64,000 nucleotides of DNA, taken from an uncultured Flavobacteriaceae bacterium. Lineage in GTDB: Bacteria > Bacteroidota > Bacteroidia > Flavobacteriales > Flavobacteriaceae. Below, one piece after another: positions 16,647-25,512 of the stretch (its first letter is position 1; every line of letters begins with the position of its first letter). The position numbers and the translations under genes are program-made. Under the pieces are notes generated by a model. That model worked only from the letters and a program-made list of their open reading frames with translations, had not been told where the DNA came from and searched no databases. The DNA is taken from NCBI GenBank assembly GCA_905381055.1, contig CAJPUR010000002.1:1-64000 (forward strand), read 5' to 3'.

Positions 16647-17390
16647 TTATTTTCTAGAATTTAATTTTGCTAACAACCTTAATATTTCAAGGTAAAGCCA
16701 AACCAAAGTAATCATTAATCCGAAAGCACCATACCATTCCATATATTTAGGAGCACCATTTTCAACACCTTCTTCAATGAAATCAAAATCAAGAACTAAA
16801 TTTAATGATGCAATTACAACTACTACAAGACTAAATCCTATACTAAACATTGAAGCATTATTAATGTCCATTATCGGCATGCTAGCTCCAAAAAAACTCA
16901 TTATAAAATTTACTAAATAAATTATTCCAATCCCTCCCGTGGCAGCAAAAACTCCTAATTTAAAATTTTCAGTCGCCTTAATAATCCCGTATTTATATGC
17001 CATTAACAGTGATAATAAAATTCCAATTGTAAGTTGAATTGCCTGAGATACAATACCTTCATATGCAGAATTATACAAAAAAGAGATTCCCCCAAGGGCT
17101 GCCCCTTCAAGAATTGCATATAAAGGAACAGTTACTGGAGCCCAAGTTTTTTTGAATACAGTAACTATAGCAACAATAAATGCTGCAATACCACAAAAAG
17201 CCAAAATACCCATGCTTGGTTGGTTAAACATATAATATCCAGACCCAACCAACAAAAACAAAGAAATTAGCGTTTTATTTACCGTTCCGTTCATAGTCAT
17301 TTTTTCTTCAATATCTGTGTGCGATAATGAAGAAAATGTTTTTTGAGATAATACTGGATTTCCTGATCTTAATGAAAGGTGTCTACTCAT
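16647..17390 (-). CDS. Bax inhibitor-1 / YccA family membrane protein
   Basis: This 247-residue inner-membrane protein belongs to the BI-1/YccA family. The N-terminus RSGNPVLSQKTF is typical of the Bacteroidota form. About seven helices follow, with family segments WAPVTVPLYAILEGAALGGIS (split over two helices) and, near the C-terminus, LNLVLDFDFIEEGVENGAPKYMEWYGAFG, where conserved acidic residues could form the calcium- or proton-sensing pair known from BsYetJ. In bacteria these proteins act as pH-sensitive calcium leaks or modulate membrane proteases. It is a single gene with its own promoter at 17407-17414. Confidence 0.86.
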   Translation of the reverse strand: MSRHLSLRSGNPVLSQKTFSSLSHTDIEEKMTMNGTVNKTLISLFLLVGSGYYMFNQPSMGILAFCGIAAFIVAIVTVFKKTWAPVTVPLYAILEGAALGGISFLYNSAYEGIVSQAIQLTIGILLSLLMAYKYGIIKATENFKLGVFAATGGIGIIYLVNFIMSFFGASMPIMDINNASMFSIGFSLVVVVIASLNLVLDFDFIEEGVENGAPKYMEWYGAFGLMITLVWLYLEILRLLAKLNSRK

Positions 17391-17406
17391 TATTATTATT
17401 TTTTTA

Positions 17407-17414
17407 CAAAAATA
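17407..17414 (-). promoter_or_regulatory. -7 promoter element of the Bax-inhibitor gene
   Basis: Read on minus this is TATTTTTG, an exact TAnnTTTG match 16 bases before the ATG at 17390. The gap 17391-17470 is divergent; no equally good element is visible for the mutarotase on plus. Confidence 0.5.
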
Positions 17415-17470
17415 AAAAATATTAGATTAAATTAGAACTTTTAGTTTTTCAAAATAAAATGAATATTTAA

Positions 17471-18574
17471 ATGACTTTTAAAAAAATATTTTTACTATTA
17501 TTGTTTATGACTTTATCATTTAAAGGCGTATCATCTGAAAATAAATTTGAAAATTCCAAAAATAAAATCAAATTTATTTCCCTTACAAATTCCAAAGGTA
17601 TAAAAGTTAAAATAACTAATTACGGAGGAAGAGTTGTCTCATTATGGGTACCTGATAAAAATAACAATTTTGATGATATTGTTTTGGGGTTTGATTCAAT
17701 TGATGAATATTTAAATACATCTGAAAAATATTTTGGCTGCATTGTAGGACGTTACGCAAACAGAATAAATAATGGTTTATTTAAATTGAATAACATTGAA
17801 TATAAATTAAAAAAAAACAATGCCCCTAACCACTTACACGGAGGTGAAGTTGGATTTGATTCTGTAATATGGAAAATTGAAAATCTAACCAATAATTCAA
17901 TTACTTTATCATACAAATCATTCCATTTAGAGGAAGGATACCCAGGGAATTTAGATGTGAAAGTTAGATATGAGTTAACCGAAAAAAATGAGCTAAAAAT
18001 TCAATATTGGGCATATACTGATCAAAAAACAATAGTTAATCTAACACATCACTCTTTTTTTAATTTAAAAGGGGCTGGAAATGGATCAATCAATGACCAT
18101 TTACTTGAAATAAATGCTTCTAATTATACTCCTATTAATAAAAATTTAATACCAACTGGCAAGATCAAACCTGTTAAAAACACTCCATTTGATTTTTCCA
18201 AACTTAAATCTATTGGGAATGATATCAAAGTTAAAAACGAACAATTAAGTTTTGGAAAAGGATATGATCATAATTATGTATTAAATAAAAAAAATGATGA
18301 TATAAGTTTTGCTGCTAAAGTTATTGAACCTGAATCTAAAAGAGTTATGGAAGTATATACAAATGAGCCTGGGTTACAATTTTATGGAGGTAATTTTTTA
18401 GATGGAAGTGTTAAAGGTAAAAACAATAAAACTTATAATTATCGATCTGCTTTTTGTCTTGAAACTCAGCATTTCCCGGATAGCCCTAATAATGAAAATT
18501 TCCCTTCAACTGAATTGAATCCTGGCGAAGAATATTATTCAATTTGTATATATAAGTTTTCCGTAATTGAATAA
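17471..18574 (+). CDS. Aldose 1-epimerase (galactose mutarotase), exported
   Basis: This 367-residue enzyme interconverts alpha and beta anomers of aldoses. It has a signal peptide (to about residue 22, SFKGVSS), so it acts in the periplasm. Family motifs are GRYANRI near residues 95-101, NHLHGG near 118-123, THHSFFNLKG near 192-201 with the catalytic His, YDHNYVL near 262-268 and FCLETQHFPDSPN near 328-340 with the catalytic Glu. It is the first gene of the fucose/ribose cluster, 8 bases ahead of the first dehydrogenase, so it probably supplies the right anomer of an incoming sugar. Confidence 0.88.
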   Translation: MTFKKIFLLLLFMTLSFKGVSSENKFENSKNKIKFISLTNSKGIKVKITNYGGRVVSLWVPDKNNNFDDIVLGFDSIDEYLNTSEKYFGCIVGRYANRINNGLFKLNNIEYKLKKNNAPNHLHGGEVGFDSVIWKIENLTNNSITLSYKSFHLEEGYPGNLDVKVRYELTEKNELKIQYWAYTDQKTIVNLTHHSFFNLKGAGNGSINDHLLEINASNYTPINKNLIPTGKIKPVKNTPFDFSKLKSIGNDIKVKNEQLSFGKGYDHNYVLNKKNDDISFAAKVIEPESKRVMEVYTNEPGLQFYGGNFLDGSVKGKNNKTYNYRSAFCLETQHFPDSPNNENFPSTELNPGEEYYSICIYKFSVIE

Positions 18575-18582
18575 AACTTTCC

Positions 18583-19365
18583 ATGAAAAAAAAATTTAAT
18601 CTTGAAAATAAAACGATAATTATAACTGGAGGGGCAAGTGGAATTGGGAAAGCAATTGGAATAGCCACTGCTAGGCAGGGAGCAAATATTATCATTCTTG
18701 ATATAAATAAAAAAGAAATTCATAAGACTGTTGATGAACTGAAAAAAAATACATCAATATCTGAAGGATATTTATGTGATGTTGCTAATCAGTCTAAAGT
18801 TTTCTCAACTATCAAGAAAATTTCTAAATCCCATTCAATAGATGTTTTAATAAATTGTGCAGGAATTTCTCATATAGGACCTATAGAAACTGTTAATGAA
18901 GATTCATTAGACAAGTTATATTCTATAAATATTAAAGGAATATATAACAGTATAAAAGCTTGTATTCCAAAAATGAAAAAAAATAAATCTGGTATCATTA
19001 TAAATCTTGCATCAATAGCTGGATCGGTCGGTATTTCAGATCGTTTTGCTTACTCAATGACTAAAGGAGCAGTTTTGTCTATGACTTTATCTGTTGCAAA
19101 GGATTATATTGATCATGGTATTAGATGTAATTCTATTTCACCAGCAAGAGTACATACTCCTTTTGTTGATAAATTTTTAAAGCAACATTTCCCTGGAAAA
19201 GAAGCTGAAGTTTTTAAAAAACTATCTAATTCTCAGCCTATTGGAAGAATGGGTTCTCCAAAAGAAATTGCTGATTTAGCATTATATTTATGTTCTGATG
19301 AGTCTTCATTTATTACTGGTACTGATTTTCCAATAGATGGAGGTTTTATTAAATTAAATAATTGA
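18583..19365 (+). CDS. SDR oxidoreductase, likely 2-keto-3-deoxy-L-fuconate dehydrogenase
   Basis: This 260-residue short-chain dehydrogenase has the NAD-binding GGASGIGKA near residues 19-27, NCAG in the core, the catalytic Ser in INLASIAGS and the YSMTK Tyr/Lys pair. The segment ISPARVHTPFVDKFL resembles 2-keto-3-deoxy-L-fuconate 4-dehydrogenases, which oxidise the sugar acid to the 2,4-diketo form. Just downstream lies the hydrolase that would use that product, which supports the assignment. A different sugar dehydrogenase role cannot be excluded. Adjacent genes are separated by 8 and 4 bases, consistent with one operon. Confidence 0.72.
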   Translation: MKKKFNLENKTIIITGGASGIGKAIGIATARQGANIIILDINKKEIHKTVDELKKNTSISEGYLCDVANQSKVFSTIKKISKSHSIDVLINCAGISHIGPIETVNEDSLDKLYSINIKGIYNSIKACIPKMKKNKSGIIINLASIAGSVGISDRFAYSMTKGAVLSMTLSVAKDYIDHGIRCNSISPARVHTPFVDKFLKQHFPGKEAEVFKKLSNSQPIGRMGSPKEIADLALYLCSDESSFITGTDFPIDGGFIKLNN

Positions 19366-19369
19366 ATAA

Positions 19370-20233
19370 ATGAAATTAATTAGATTCGGTCCAAAGGGCA
19401 AAGAACTTCCTGGAATTAAAATTGATGATTCCACTTTTATTGATGTATCTGCTTTTATTAATGACTATAATGAATCATTTTTTGAAAACAATGATCTAGA
19501 AAAATTAAAAAAATGGTTGTCAACTAACATAGATTCTTGTCCAATAGTAAGTGGTGAATTTAGATTTGGGCCACCGTTAGCAAGACCATCAAAAATTATT
19601 TGTGTTGGCCTAAATTATTCAAAACATGCTAGTGAAAGTGGTATGAATGTTCCCAAAGAACCTGTATTATTTTTTAAATCTACTACTTCCATTATTGGTC
19701 CTTATGATGATGTTATAATTCCTGAAAATAGTTATAAAACAGATTGGGAAGTTGAATTGGCTTTAGTAATTGGGAAAAAAGCCTCCTACGTTAATCCTAG
19801 ACAAGCTAAAGATCATATTTTTGGGTATCTCCTTCACAATGATATAAGTGAACGCTCCTTTCAATTAGAACGAGAGGGTCAATGGGTAAAGGGCAAAAGT
19901 TGTGATACTTTTGCTCCTTTAGGACCATACTTAGTGACAAAAGATGAAATCAAAAATCCTAATAATCTTAATCTTTGGTTAAAATTAAATGGTAAAATAA
20001 TGCAAAAAAGTAATACTTCAGATTTTATATTTAAAATAAATGATGTAGTAAGTTATATAAGTCAATTTATGACATTACTCCCTGGAGACATTATTTCTAC
20101 TGGTACTCCATCTGGTGTTGGGCTCGGTTTTGATCCACCAAAATTTTTAAAAAATAATGATATTATGCAGCTTTGTGTTGAAGGTCTTGGTGTTTCGGAA
20201 CAAAAAGTTAAATCTTATAAACATGATAATTGA
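19370..20233 (+). CDS. FAH family hydrolase, likely 2,4-diketo-3-deoxy-L-fuconate hydrolase
   Basis: This 287-residue protein belongs to the fumarylacetoacetate hydrolase fold. The family core is clear: ICVGLNYSKHASESG near 77-91, EPVLFFKS, then DWEVELALVIGKKA near 125-138 supplying metal-binding Glu residues, GYLLHNDISER with the Asp, and STGTPSGVGLGF near 243-254. In the L-fucose route, members split the 2,4-diketo sugar acid into pyruvate and L-lactate. Its place between the keto-acid dehydrogenase and fuconolactonase supports this. Its end overlaps the next gene by 11 bases. Confidence 0.75.
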   Translation: MKLIRFGPKGKELPGIKIDDSTFIDVSAFINDYNESFFENNDLEKLKKWLSTNIDSCPIVSGEFRFGPPLARPSKIICVGLNYSKHASESGMNVPKEPVLFFKSTTSIIGPYDDVIIPENSYKTDWEVELALVIGKKASYVNPRQAKDHIFGYLLHNDISERSFQLEREGQWVKGKSCDTFAPLGPYLVTKDEIKNPNNLNLWLKLNGKIMQKSNTSDFIFKINDVVSYISQFMTLLPGDIISTGTPSGVGLGFDPPKFLKNNDIMQLCVEGLGVSEQKVKSYKHDN

Positions 20234-21044
20234 TAGTCATCAACATTTTTGGAATTTCAATCCGAAAAAAAATACTTGGATTACAGATGAAATGAATGTG
20301 CTTAAAAAAAATTTTTACCCAAATAATTTGATTATCGAATTAAAAAAAAATAATGTATATGGATGTATTTCAGTTCAAGTTGAACAAACAGAGGATGAAA
20401 CTGAATCATTAATTGAACTATCAGAAAAAAATAATTTTATTAAAGGAGTTGTCGGATGGGTAGATTTAAAATCTCCTGAAATTGAATCTGTATTAAATAA
20501 GTTTTCCAAAAAAAAAGCGCTTAAAGGAGTTAGGCATATTGTTCAATCTGAAAAGCCTGGTTTTTTATTAAATCATGATTTTTTAAATGGAGTTTCAAAA
20601 TTAAATTCTTACAATTTTACCTATGACATTTTAGTTTATCCAAACCAATTAGATGAGGTCATTAGATTTGTTGAAAAATTTCCAAATCAAAGCTTTATAT
20701 TGGATCATCTTGCAAAACCTTTAATTAAAGAAAAAAAAATAACTATTTGGAAAGAAAAAATAAGTGAACTCTCGAAATTTGAAAATGTTTCATGTAAAAT
20801 TTCTGGAATGATTACTGAAGCTAATTGGGTAAAATGGAAAATTAACGACTTCAAGCCATATATTGAAACTGTTCAAAAAGTTTTTGGTGAAGATAGATTA
20901 CTTTATGGTTCTGATTGGCCAGTCTGTCTTTTGGCCGGTAATTATTCAAAAGTAAAAAATCTTGCAGAATACTATTTCCCAATAAAATCTAATAAGAAAT
21001 TCTGGTCAGAAAATGCAATTAAAATTTACAACTTAAACATATAA
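20223..21044 (+). CDS. Amidohydrolase, likely L-fuconolactonase
   Basis: This is a 273-residue TIM-barrel amidohydrolase-related lactonase. It starts MIIDSHQHFWNF, giving the HxH-type metal motif at residues 5-7, and carries FILDHLAKP, CKISGMITEA near 198-207 and LLYGSDWPVC near 229-238, as in L-fuconolactonases and L-rhamnonolactonases. It would open the lactone made by the sugar dehydrogenase encoded next. I chose ATG 20223, which begins the conserved domain exactly and overlaps the hydrolase gene by 11 bases; the frame is open upstream only inside that gene. L-rhamnono- or other lactones remain possible. Confidence 0.78.
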   Translation: MIIDSHQHFWNFNPKKNTWITDEMNVLKKNFYPNNLIIELKKNNVYGCISVQVEQTEDETESLIELSEKNNFIKGVVGWVDLKSPEIESVLNKFSKKKALKGVRHIVQSEKPGFLLNHDFLNGVSKLNSYNFTYDILVYPNQLDEVIRFVEKFPNQSFILDHLAKPLIKEKKITIWKEKISELSKFENVSCKISGMITEANWVKWKINDFKPYIETVQKVFGEDRLLYGSDWPVCLLAGNYSKVKNLAEYYFPIKSNKKFWSENAIKIYNLNI

Positions 21045-21046
21045 AA

Positions 21047-21832
21047 ATGGATCTAAATTTAAAAGATAAAGTCATTATTGTTACAGGAGGATCTAAAGGT
21101 ATTGGGGGAGGAATAACACTAGCTTTATCCAAAGAAAAAGCAATTCCTATAATCATCGGAAGAAATAAAAAATCTATTAATTCTATAATGAAAGTCATCA
21201 AAGATCTAAAATTAAAAGCTGATTATGCATTAGCAGAGTTAACAGATTCTAAAGAGTGTCAAAAAGCTATTGAGTTTATTTATAAAAAATACGGACAAAT
21301 TGATGGATTGGTTAATAACGCGGGTATTAACGATGGAATAGGACTAAAAAATGGGACTTCTAAGCAATTTATAGATTCCATTAATAAAAATGTTACCCAT
21401 TACTTCCTAATGGCTAAACTTGCTTTACCAGGTTTGAAAAAAAATAAAGGGAGTATTGTAAATATTGGATCAAAAGTCTCATATACTGGCCAAGGAGGGA
21501 CCTCTGGCTATGCCGCAGCTTGTGGTGCAAGAAATGCTCTTACAAGAGAATGGGCAGTTGAATTAATTAATGACGAAATTAGAGTTAATGAAGTTATAGT
21601 TGCTGAATGTTATACACCCCTTTACGAAAAATGGATTAAAACATTCAAAAATCCTAAAAAAAAGATAAATGAAATTTCTCAAAAAATTCCATTAGGAAAA
21701 AGAATGACAACTGTTGAAGAAATTTCAAATATGGTTATTTTCCTGCTATCAAATAAATCTAGCCACACCACTGGTCAAATAATTTTTGTTGATGGGGGTT
21801 ACTCTCATTTAGACAGAACAATTAATTCCTAA
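21047..21832 (+). CDS. SDR oxidoreductase, likely L-fucose dehydrogenase
   Basis: This 261-residue short-chain dehydrogenase has the cofactor motif GGSKGIGGG near residues 15-23, NNAG, and the stretch VIVAECYTPLYEKWI near 183-197 typical of L-fucose dehydrogenases that make the lactone. Ser is kept in NIGSKVS, but the catalytic motif reads YAAAC where YxxxK is expected: the lysine codon is replaced by TGT. Neighbours (lactonase two bases upstream, FucP downstream) fit L-fucose oxidation. The Lys change may be a subfamily trait or may lower activity. Confidence 0.7.
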   Translation: MDLNLKDKVIIVTGGSKGIGGGITLALSKEKAIPIIIGRNKKSINSIMKVIKDLKLKADYALAELTDSKECQKAIEFIYKKYGQIDGLVNNAGINDGIGLKNGTSKQFIDSINKNVTHYFLMAKLALPGLKKNKGSIVNIGSKVSYTGQGGTSGYAAACGARNALTREWAVELINDEIRVNEVIVAECYTPLYEKWIKTFKNPKKKINEISQKIPLGKRMTTVEEISNMVIFLLSNKSSHTTGQIIFVDGGYSHLDRTINS

Positions 21833-21836
21833 AAAA

Positions 21837-23123
21837 ATGGCTAACAAAATTGTTCCAAATAAATTAGTTATTCCTTTTATTTTAATTACCTCAATGTTTG
21901 CTTTATGGGGTTTTGCAAATTCTGTTACTGACCCAATGGTTCAAGCATTTAAAAAGGTTTTGGAATTATCTAATTCTCAAGCAGCATGGGTTCAAATGGC
22001 TTTTTATGGAGGATATTTTTGTATGGCCTTGCCAGCAGCTTTTTTTGTAAGGAAATTTTCATACAAAACAGGAATACTTATTGGCCTTTCTCTTTATGCC
22101 TTGGGGGCAATTCTTTTCTATCCGGCAGCCATAACTGAACAATTTTGGTTTTTCTGTTTAGGTTTATACATTTTGACTTTTGGACTTGCATTTCTTGAAA
22201 CTACTGCAAATCCATATATATTGTCTATGGGGGGAAAAGAAACTGCTACTCAAAGACTAAATCTTGCCCAAACTTTTAATCCAGTTGGAAGTATAGCAGG
22301 TCTCTTTGTTGCTCAGCAATTCATATTAAAAAAACTACAATCTGATAATATTGATAATTATCAGCTTTTAGATGAAGCAGAAAAAATTATCATAAAAACC
22401 TCTGACCTGATGGTAATTAGAGATCCTTACGTAATTCTTGGTATGGTTATAATTTTATTTTTTATCATAATTGCCTTATATAAAATGCCTCAAGGAAAAG
22501 ATAGAACTGAAATTGAATCTATTCAAAAAACATTCAAAATTTTATTAAAAAATAAAAATTATATTTTTGGTATAATTAGTCAACTTTTCTATGTAGGTGC
22601 TCAAATCATGTGTTGGACATATATCTATCAATATGCCGAAGCCCAAGAAATTTCAAGCCAAAAAGCATCAAATTATCAATTTGTAGCATTTATATTATTC
22701 TTTTTTGGTAGAATTTTAGGGACGTATTTACTTAAAACTATAAATGCAGGATCATTGTTAATGATTTTTGCTTCTTTTTCATCATTAACAATTCTAATAA
22801 CAATTTTAGCTCAAAATATCATAGGACTTTATTCACTTGTATTAACTTCCTTTTTTATGTCTCTAATGTTTCCTACAATTTATGGTATTGCTTTACAAGA
22901 CCTTAATGAAAATGTTTCTAAAATTGGAGCTGCAGGGCTTGTAATGGCAATTGTTGGCGGAGCTTTAATGCCAAAACTTCAAGGAAATATAATTGATATA
23001 GGAGGCTATGCGGTAAATGATATTAAAATTCTTGGTGTCTCAGAAATTAATTTTTCTTTTATTCTTCCCTTAATTTGTTTTATCATTGTTATCTTATTTG
23101 GAAAATATACTTCAAAGAAATAA
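21837..23123 (+). CDS. fucP: L-fucose:H+ symporter, FucP type (MFS)
   Basis: This is a 428-residue major-facilitator permease of the FHS family, with about twelve helices. It shows the FucP pattern: SMFALWGFANSVTDPMVQAFKKVLELS near the first helix (broken by a few polar residues), QMAFYGGYFCMALPAAF, and FLETTANPYILSMG near 117-130 with Asn and Glu that bind sugar and proton in E. coli FucP. It probably imports L-fucose for the neighbouring oxidative enzymes. Four bases separate it from both the dehydrogenase and the mutarotase. Some FHS members carry glucose or galactose, so substrate rests on context. Confidence 0.83.
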   Translation: MANKIVPNKLVIPFILITSMFALWGFANSVTDPMVQAFKKVLELSNSQAAWVQMAFYGGYFCMALPAAFFVRKFSYKTGILIGLSLYALGAILFYPAAITEQFWFFCLGLYILTFGLAFLETTANPYILSMGGKETATQRLNLAQTFNPVGSIAGLFVAQQFILKKLQSDNIDNYQLLDEAEKIIIKTSDLMVIRDPYVILGMVIILFFIIIALYKMPQGKDRTEIESIQKTFKILLKNKNYIFGIISQLFYVGAQIMCWTYIYQYAEAQEISSQKASNYQFVAFILFFFGRILGTYLLKTINAGSLLMIFASFSSLTILITILAQNIIGLYSLVLTSFFMSLMFPTIYGIALQDLNENVSKIGAAGLVMAIVGGALMPKLQGNIIDIGGYAVNDIKILGVSEINFSFILPLICFIIVILFGKYTSKK

Positions 23124-23127
23124 ATTA

Positions 23128-23463
23128 ATGAAAAATAAAAGATATTGTTTGGCTTTAGATTTAATAAATAATAAAGATTTAATATCTGAATATATAAATT
23201 ATCATAAAAAAGTTTGGCCCGAAATCATTCAAAGTATAAAAAATTCAGGAATAAATTCAATGGAAATTTACAATATTTCTGATCGCCTTTTCATGATAGC
23301 TGAAGTTTCAGACGATTTCTCTTTTGAAGCAAAAGACAAATCTGATAAAAATAATCCGAAAGTCCAAGAATGGGAAAATCTTATGTGGAAATATCAAAAA
23401 GCACTTCCTATTGCTAAAAAAGGAGAAAAATGGGTTTTAATGAATTCAATTTTTAAAATATGA
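23128..23463 (+). CDS. L-rhamnose/L-fucose mutarotase (RhaM family)
   Basis: This 111-residue protein has the dimeric alpha-beta barrel of the L-rhamnose mutarotase family. Conserved pieces are CLALDLINNKDLISEYINYHKKVWPEI (interrupted only by family-variable residues) near 6-33, SMEIYNI, RLFMIAEV, and the closing VQEWENLMWKYQKALP. The His in YHKKVWPE is the presumed catalytic residue. It would convert L-fucose anomers for the dehydrogenase; in flavobacterial fucose clusters this gene commonly follows fucP. The ATG at 23128 is chosen over an open frame reaching back into fucP because the domain begins there. Confidence 0.8.
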   Translation: MKNKRYCLALDLINNKDLISEYINYHKKVWPEIIQSIKNSGINSMEIYNISDRLFMIAEVSDDFSFEAKDKSDKNNPKVQEWENLMWKYQKALPIAKKGEKWVLMNSIFKI

Positions 23464-23547
23464 TTTTTCAAAAAAAAAATATCTTTAAAAAATTTTATAT
23501 ATTAATGTGTTTTTTAATTCAAATTAAATTAACCAAACAATAAAAAA

Positions 23548-24552
23548 ATGTTTATTATAGAAAGCTACACTATTGCAGTTTTATTTTGCTTTATTACAAT
23601 GATATGCTGGGGATCATGGGCAAACACTCAAAAATTATCAAGTAAAAAATGGCCTTTTCAACTTTTCTATTGGGATTATGTTATTGGAATAGTTTTAATA
23701 ACAATCTTTTTAGCTTTTTCATTAGGCTCTTTTGGAGAAAATGGAAGATCATTTATTGATGATATTCAACAAGCAAATTCAGGGTCAATTATTTCTGCTC
23801 TTATTGGTGGTGTTATATTTAATTTTGCTAATTTACTTTTAGTTATTGCAATTGAAATTGCAGGAATGGCAATTGCTTTTCCAATTGGGATTGGGATAGC
23901 TTTAGTTCTAGGTGTTTTTACTAACTACATTAATCAACCAGAAGGGGATCCACTTATATTATTTATTGGTGTTTTACTAGTTACTATTGCTATAATTATT
24001 GATGGAATTGCATATAAGAAAATTCTTCAGAACTCTAATCAAAATCCTTTAAAAGGTATTTTAATTTCTGTTACTGCTGGAATCGCCATGGGATTTTTTT
24101 ACAAGTATGTTGCCGAATCAATGGTAACAGATTTCATTAATCCTGAACCTAAAAAAATTACTCCATATACTGCCCTAGTGATATTTTCTTTTGGAATTTT
24201 AATTTCTAGTTTTTTATTTAATACATATAATATGTATAAACCCTTGTCAGGAAACAAAACCAACTATAAAGAATATCTTACTCTTGGAACTACAAAGCTA
24301 CATTTAATCGGTATTTTCGGTGGTGTAATTTGGGGTATTGGAATGTCATTTAATATAATTGCCTCAGAACAAGCTGGCCCGGCAATTGCATACGGACTTG
24401 GGCAAGGCGCAACTATGGTTGCTGCTATATGGGGGGTTTTTATTTGGAGGGAATTTAAAGATTTACCCAAACAAAATTTTTGGTTAATTCCCCTTATGTT
24501 TTTACTTTTTTTATCTGGTTTAGGGACTATAATTATCGCTAGACTTGTTTAA
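23548..24552 (+). CDS. GRP family sugar transporter (ribose/glucose porter type)
   Basis: This 334-residue membrane protein of the drug/metabolite superfamily has about ten helices. The pattern MICWGSWANTQKL near 19-31, QLFYWDYVIGI and the paired AFPIGIGIALVLG near 108-120 mark the GRP (glucose/ribose porter) family. The gene is followed 11 bases later by ribokinase, which makes ribose or a nucleoside-derived pentose the likely cargo. It is separated from the fucose genes by an 84-base AT-rich gap with no clear promoter, so it may be read through from them. Proton coupling is assumed from the family. Confidence 0.75.
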   Translation: MFIIESYTIAVLFCFITMICWGSWANTQKLSSKKWPFQLFYWDYVIGIVLITIFLAFSLGSFGENGRSFIDDIQQANSGSIISALIGGVIFNFANLLLVIAIEIAGMAIAFPIGIGIALVLGVFTNYINQPEGDPLILFIGVLLVTIAIIIDGIAYKKILQNSNQNPLKGILISVTAGIAMGFFYKYVAESMVTDFINPEPKKITPYTALVIFSFGILISSFLFNTYNMYKPLSGNKTNYKEYLTLGTTKLHLIGIFGGVIWGIGMSFNIIASEQAGPAIAYGLGQGATMVAAIWGVFIWREFKDLPKQNFWLIPLMFLLFLSGLGTIIIARLV

Positions 24553-24563
24553 TTTTATCTATT

Positions 24564-25505
24564 ATGAGCCTATTTGTTATTGGTAGTTCTAACACAGACT
24601 TAGTATTATATATGAAACACATACCAAAAATTGGTGAAACGGTTGTTGGTGCTGAATCATCTGTAATTTTTGGTGGTAAAGGCGCTAATCAAGCTGTTTC
24701 CTCCAGAAGAGCTGGAGCTGATACAAAATTTATTACTCAGCTCGGGAATGATAGTTTTGGGGATGAATTGAAAAAACATTTTAAAAAAGAAAATCTTCCA
24801 GAAAAATATATTTTAACTGATAGCTCAAAGCCCTCTGGCGTAGCTCACATTTTTGTATCAGAAAAAGGTGAAAATTCAATTGCAGTAGCTTCCGGTTCTA
24901 ATGGATCTCTAACTTTTAAAAAACTCGAACCTTTCCTTTCTGAAATTGAAAAAGCAAAATTAGTTTTAATACAATTTGAAATACCATTTGATACAATTAA
25001 AAAAATAATTAACTTTTGTAATCATAAAAAAATTAAGTTAATAGTAAACCCTGCCCCTGCTTTAGAATTGAGTGAAAATATTTTAAAAAATATTTGGATG
25101 ATAACCCCTAATGAAAATGAGTCTGAGATGTTAACTAATATTAAGGTGACTGACCATAAATCCGCAATCTTAGCAGGTGAAAAAATAGTATCAAAAGGAG
25201 TTCAAAATTGCATAATTACTTTAGGTGAAAATGGTAGTGTTTGGTGTACAAAAAATTCTAATTACATTTTCAAAGTCCCAAAAATTAATGCAATTGATAC
25301 AACTGCTGCTGGAGATGTATTTAACGGATATTTAGCACAAGGTATTATTGATGATTTAAGTCTAACTCAAGCTATTCCTTTTTCGCATGCAGCTGCATCC
25401 TTGTCTGTAACAGTTAAAGGGGCTCAAACCTCAATTCCGTCTAAAGAAGAAACAATTGCTTTTTTTAAAAAAAACAAAGGCTTTACATTTAAAAAAATCA
25501 AATAA
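24564..25505 (+). CDS. rbsK: Ribokinase (PfkB family)
   Basis: This 313-residue kinase phosphorylates D-ribose to ribose 5-phosphate using ATP. It has the first PfkB signature with GGKGANQAV near residues 38-46, substrate-loop features, the NPAPA segment, ITLGENGSVW, and the second signature DTTAAGDVFNGYLAQGI near 246-262, which holds the catalytic Asp in the anion hole motif TAAGD. Length is normal. It is the last gene of the carbohydrate cluster and pairs with the GRP transporter. Confidence 0.87.
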   Translation: MSLFVIGSSNTDLVLYMKHIPKIGETVVGAESSVIFGGKGANQAVSSRRAGADTKFITQLGNDSFGDELKKHFKKENLPEKYILTDSSKPSGVAHIFVSEKGENSIAVASGSNGSLTFKKLEPFLSEIEKAKLVLIQFEIPFDTIKKIINFCNHKKIKLIVNPAPALELSENILKNIWMITPNENESEMLTNIKVTDHKSAILAGEKIVSKGVQNCIITLGENGSVWCTKNSNYIFKVPKINAIDTTAAGDVFNGYLAQGIIDDLSLTQAIPFSHAAASLSVTVKGAQTSIPSKEETIAFFKKNKGFTFKKIK

Positions 25506-25512
25506 TTTTTAA

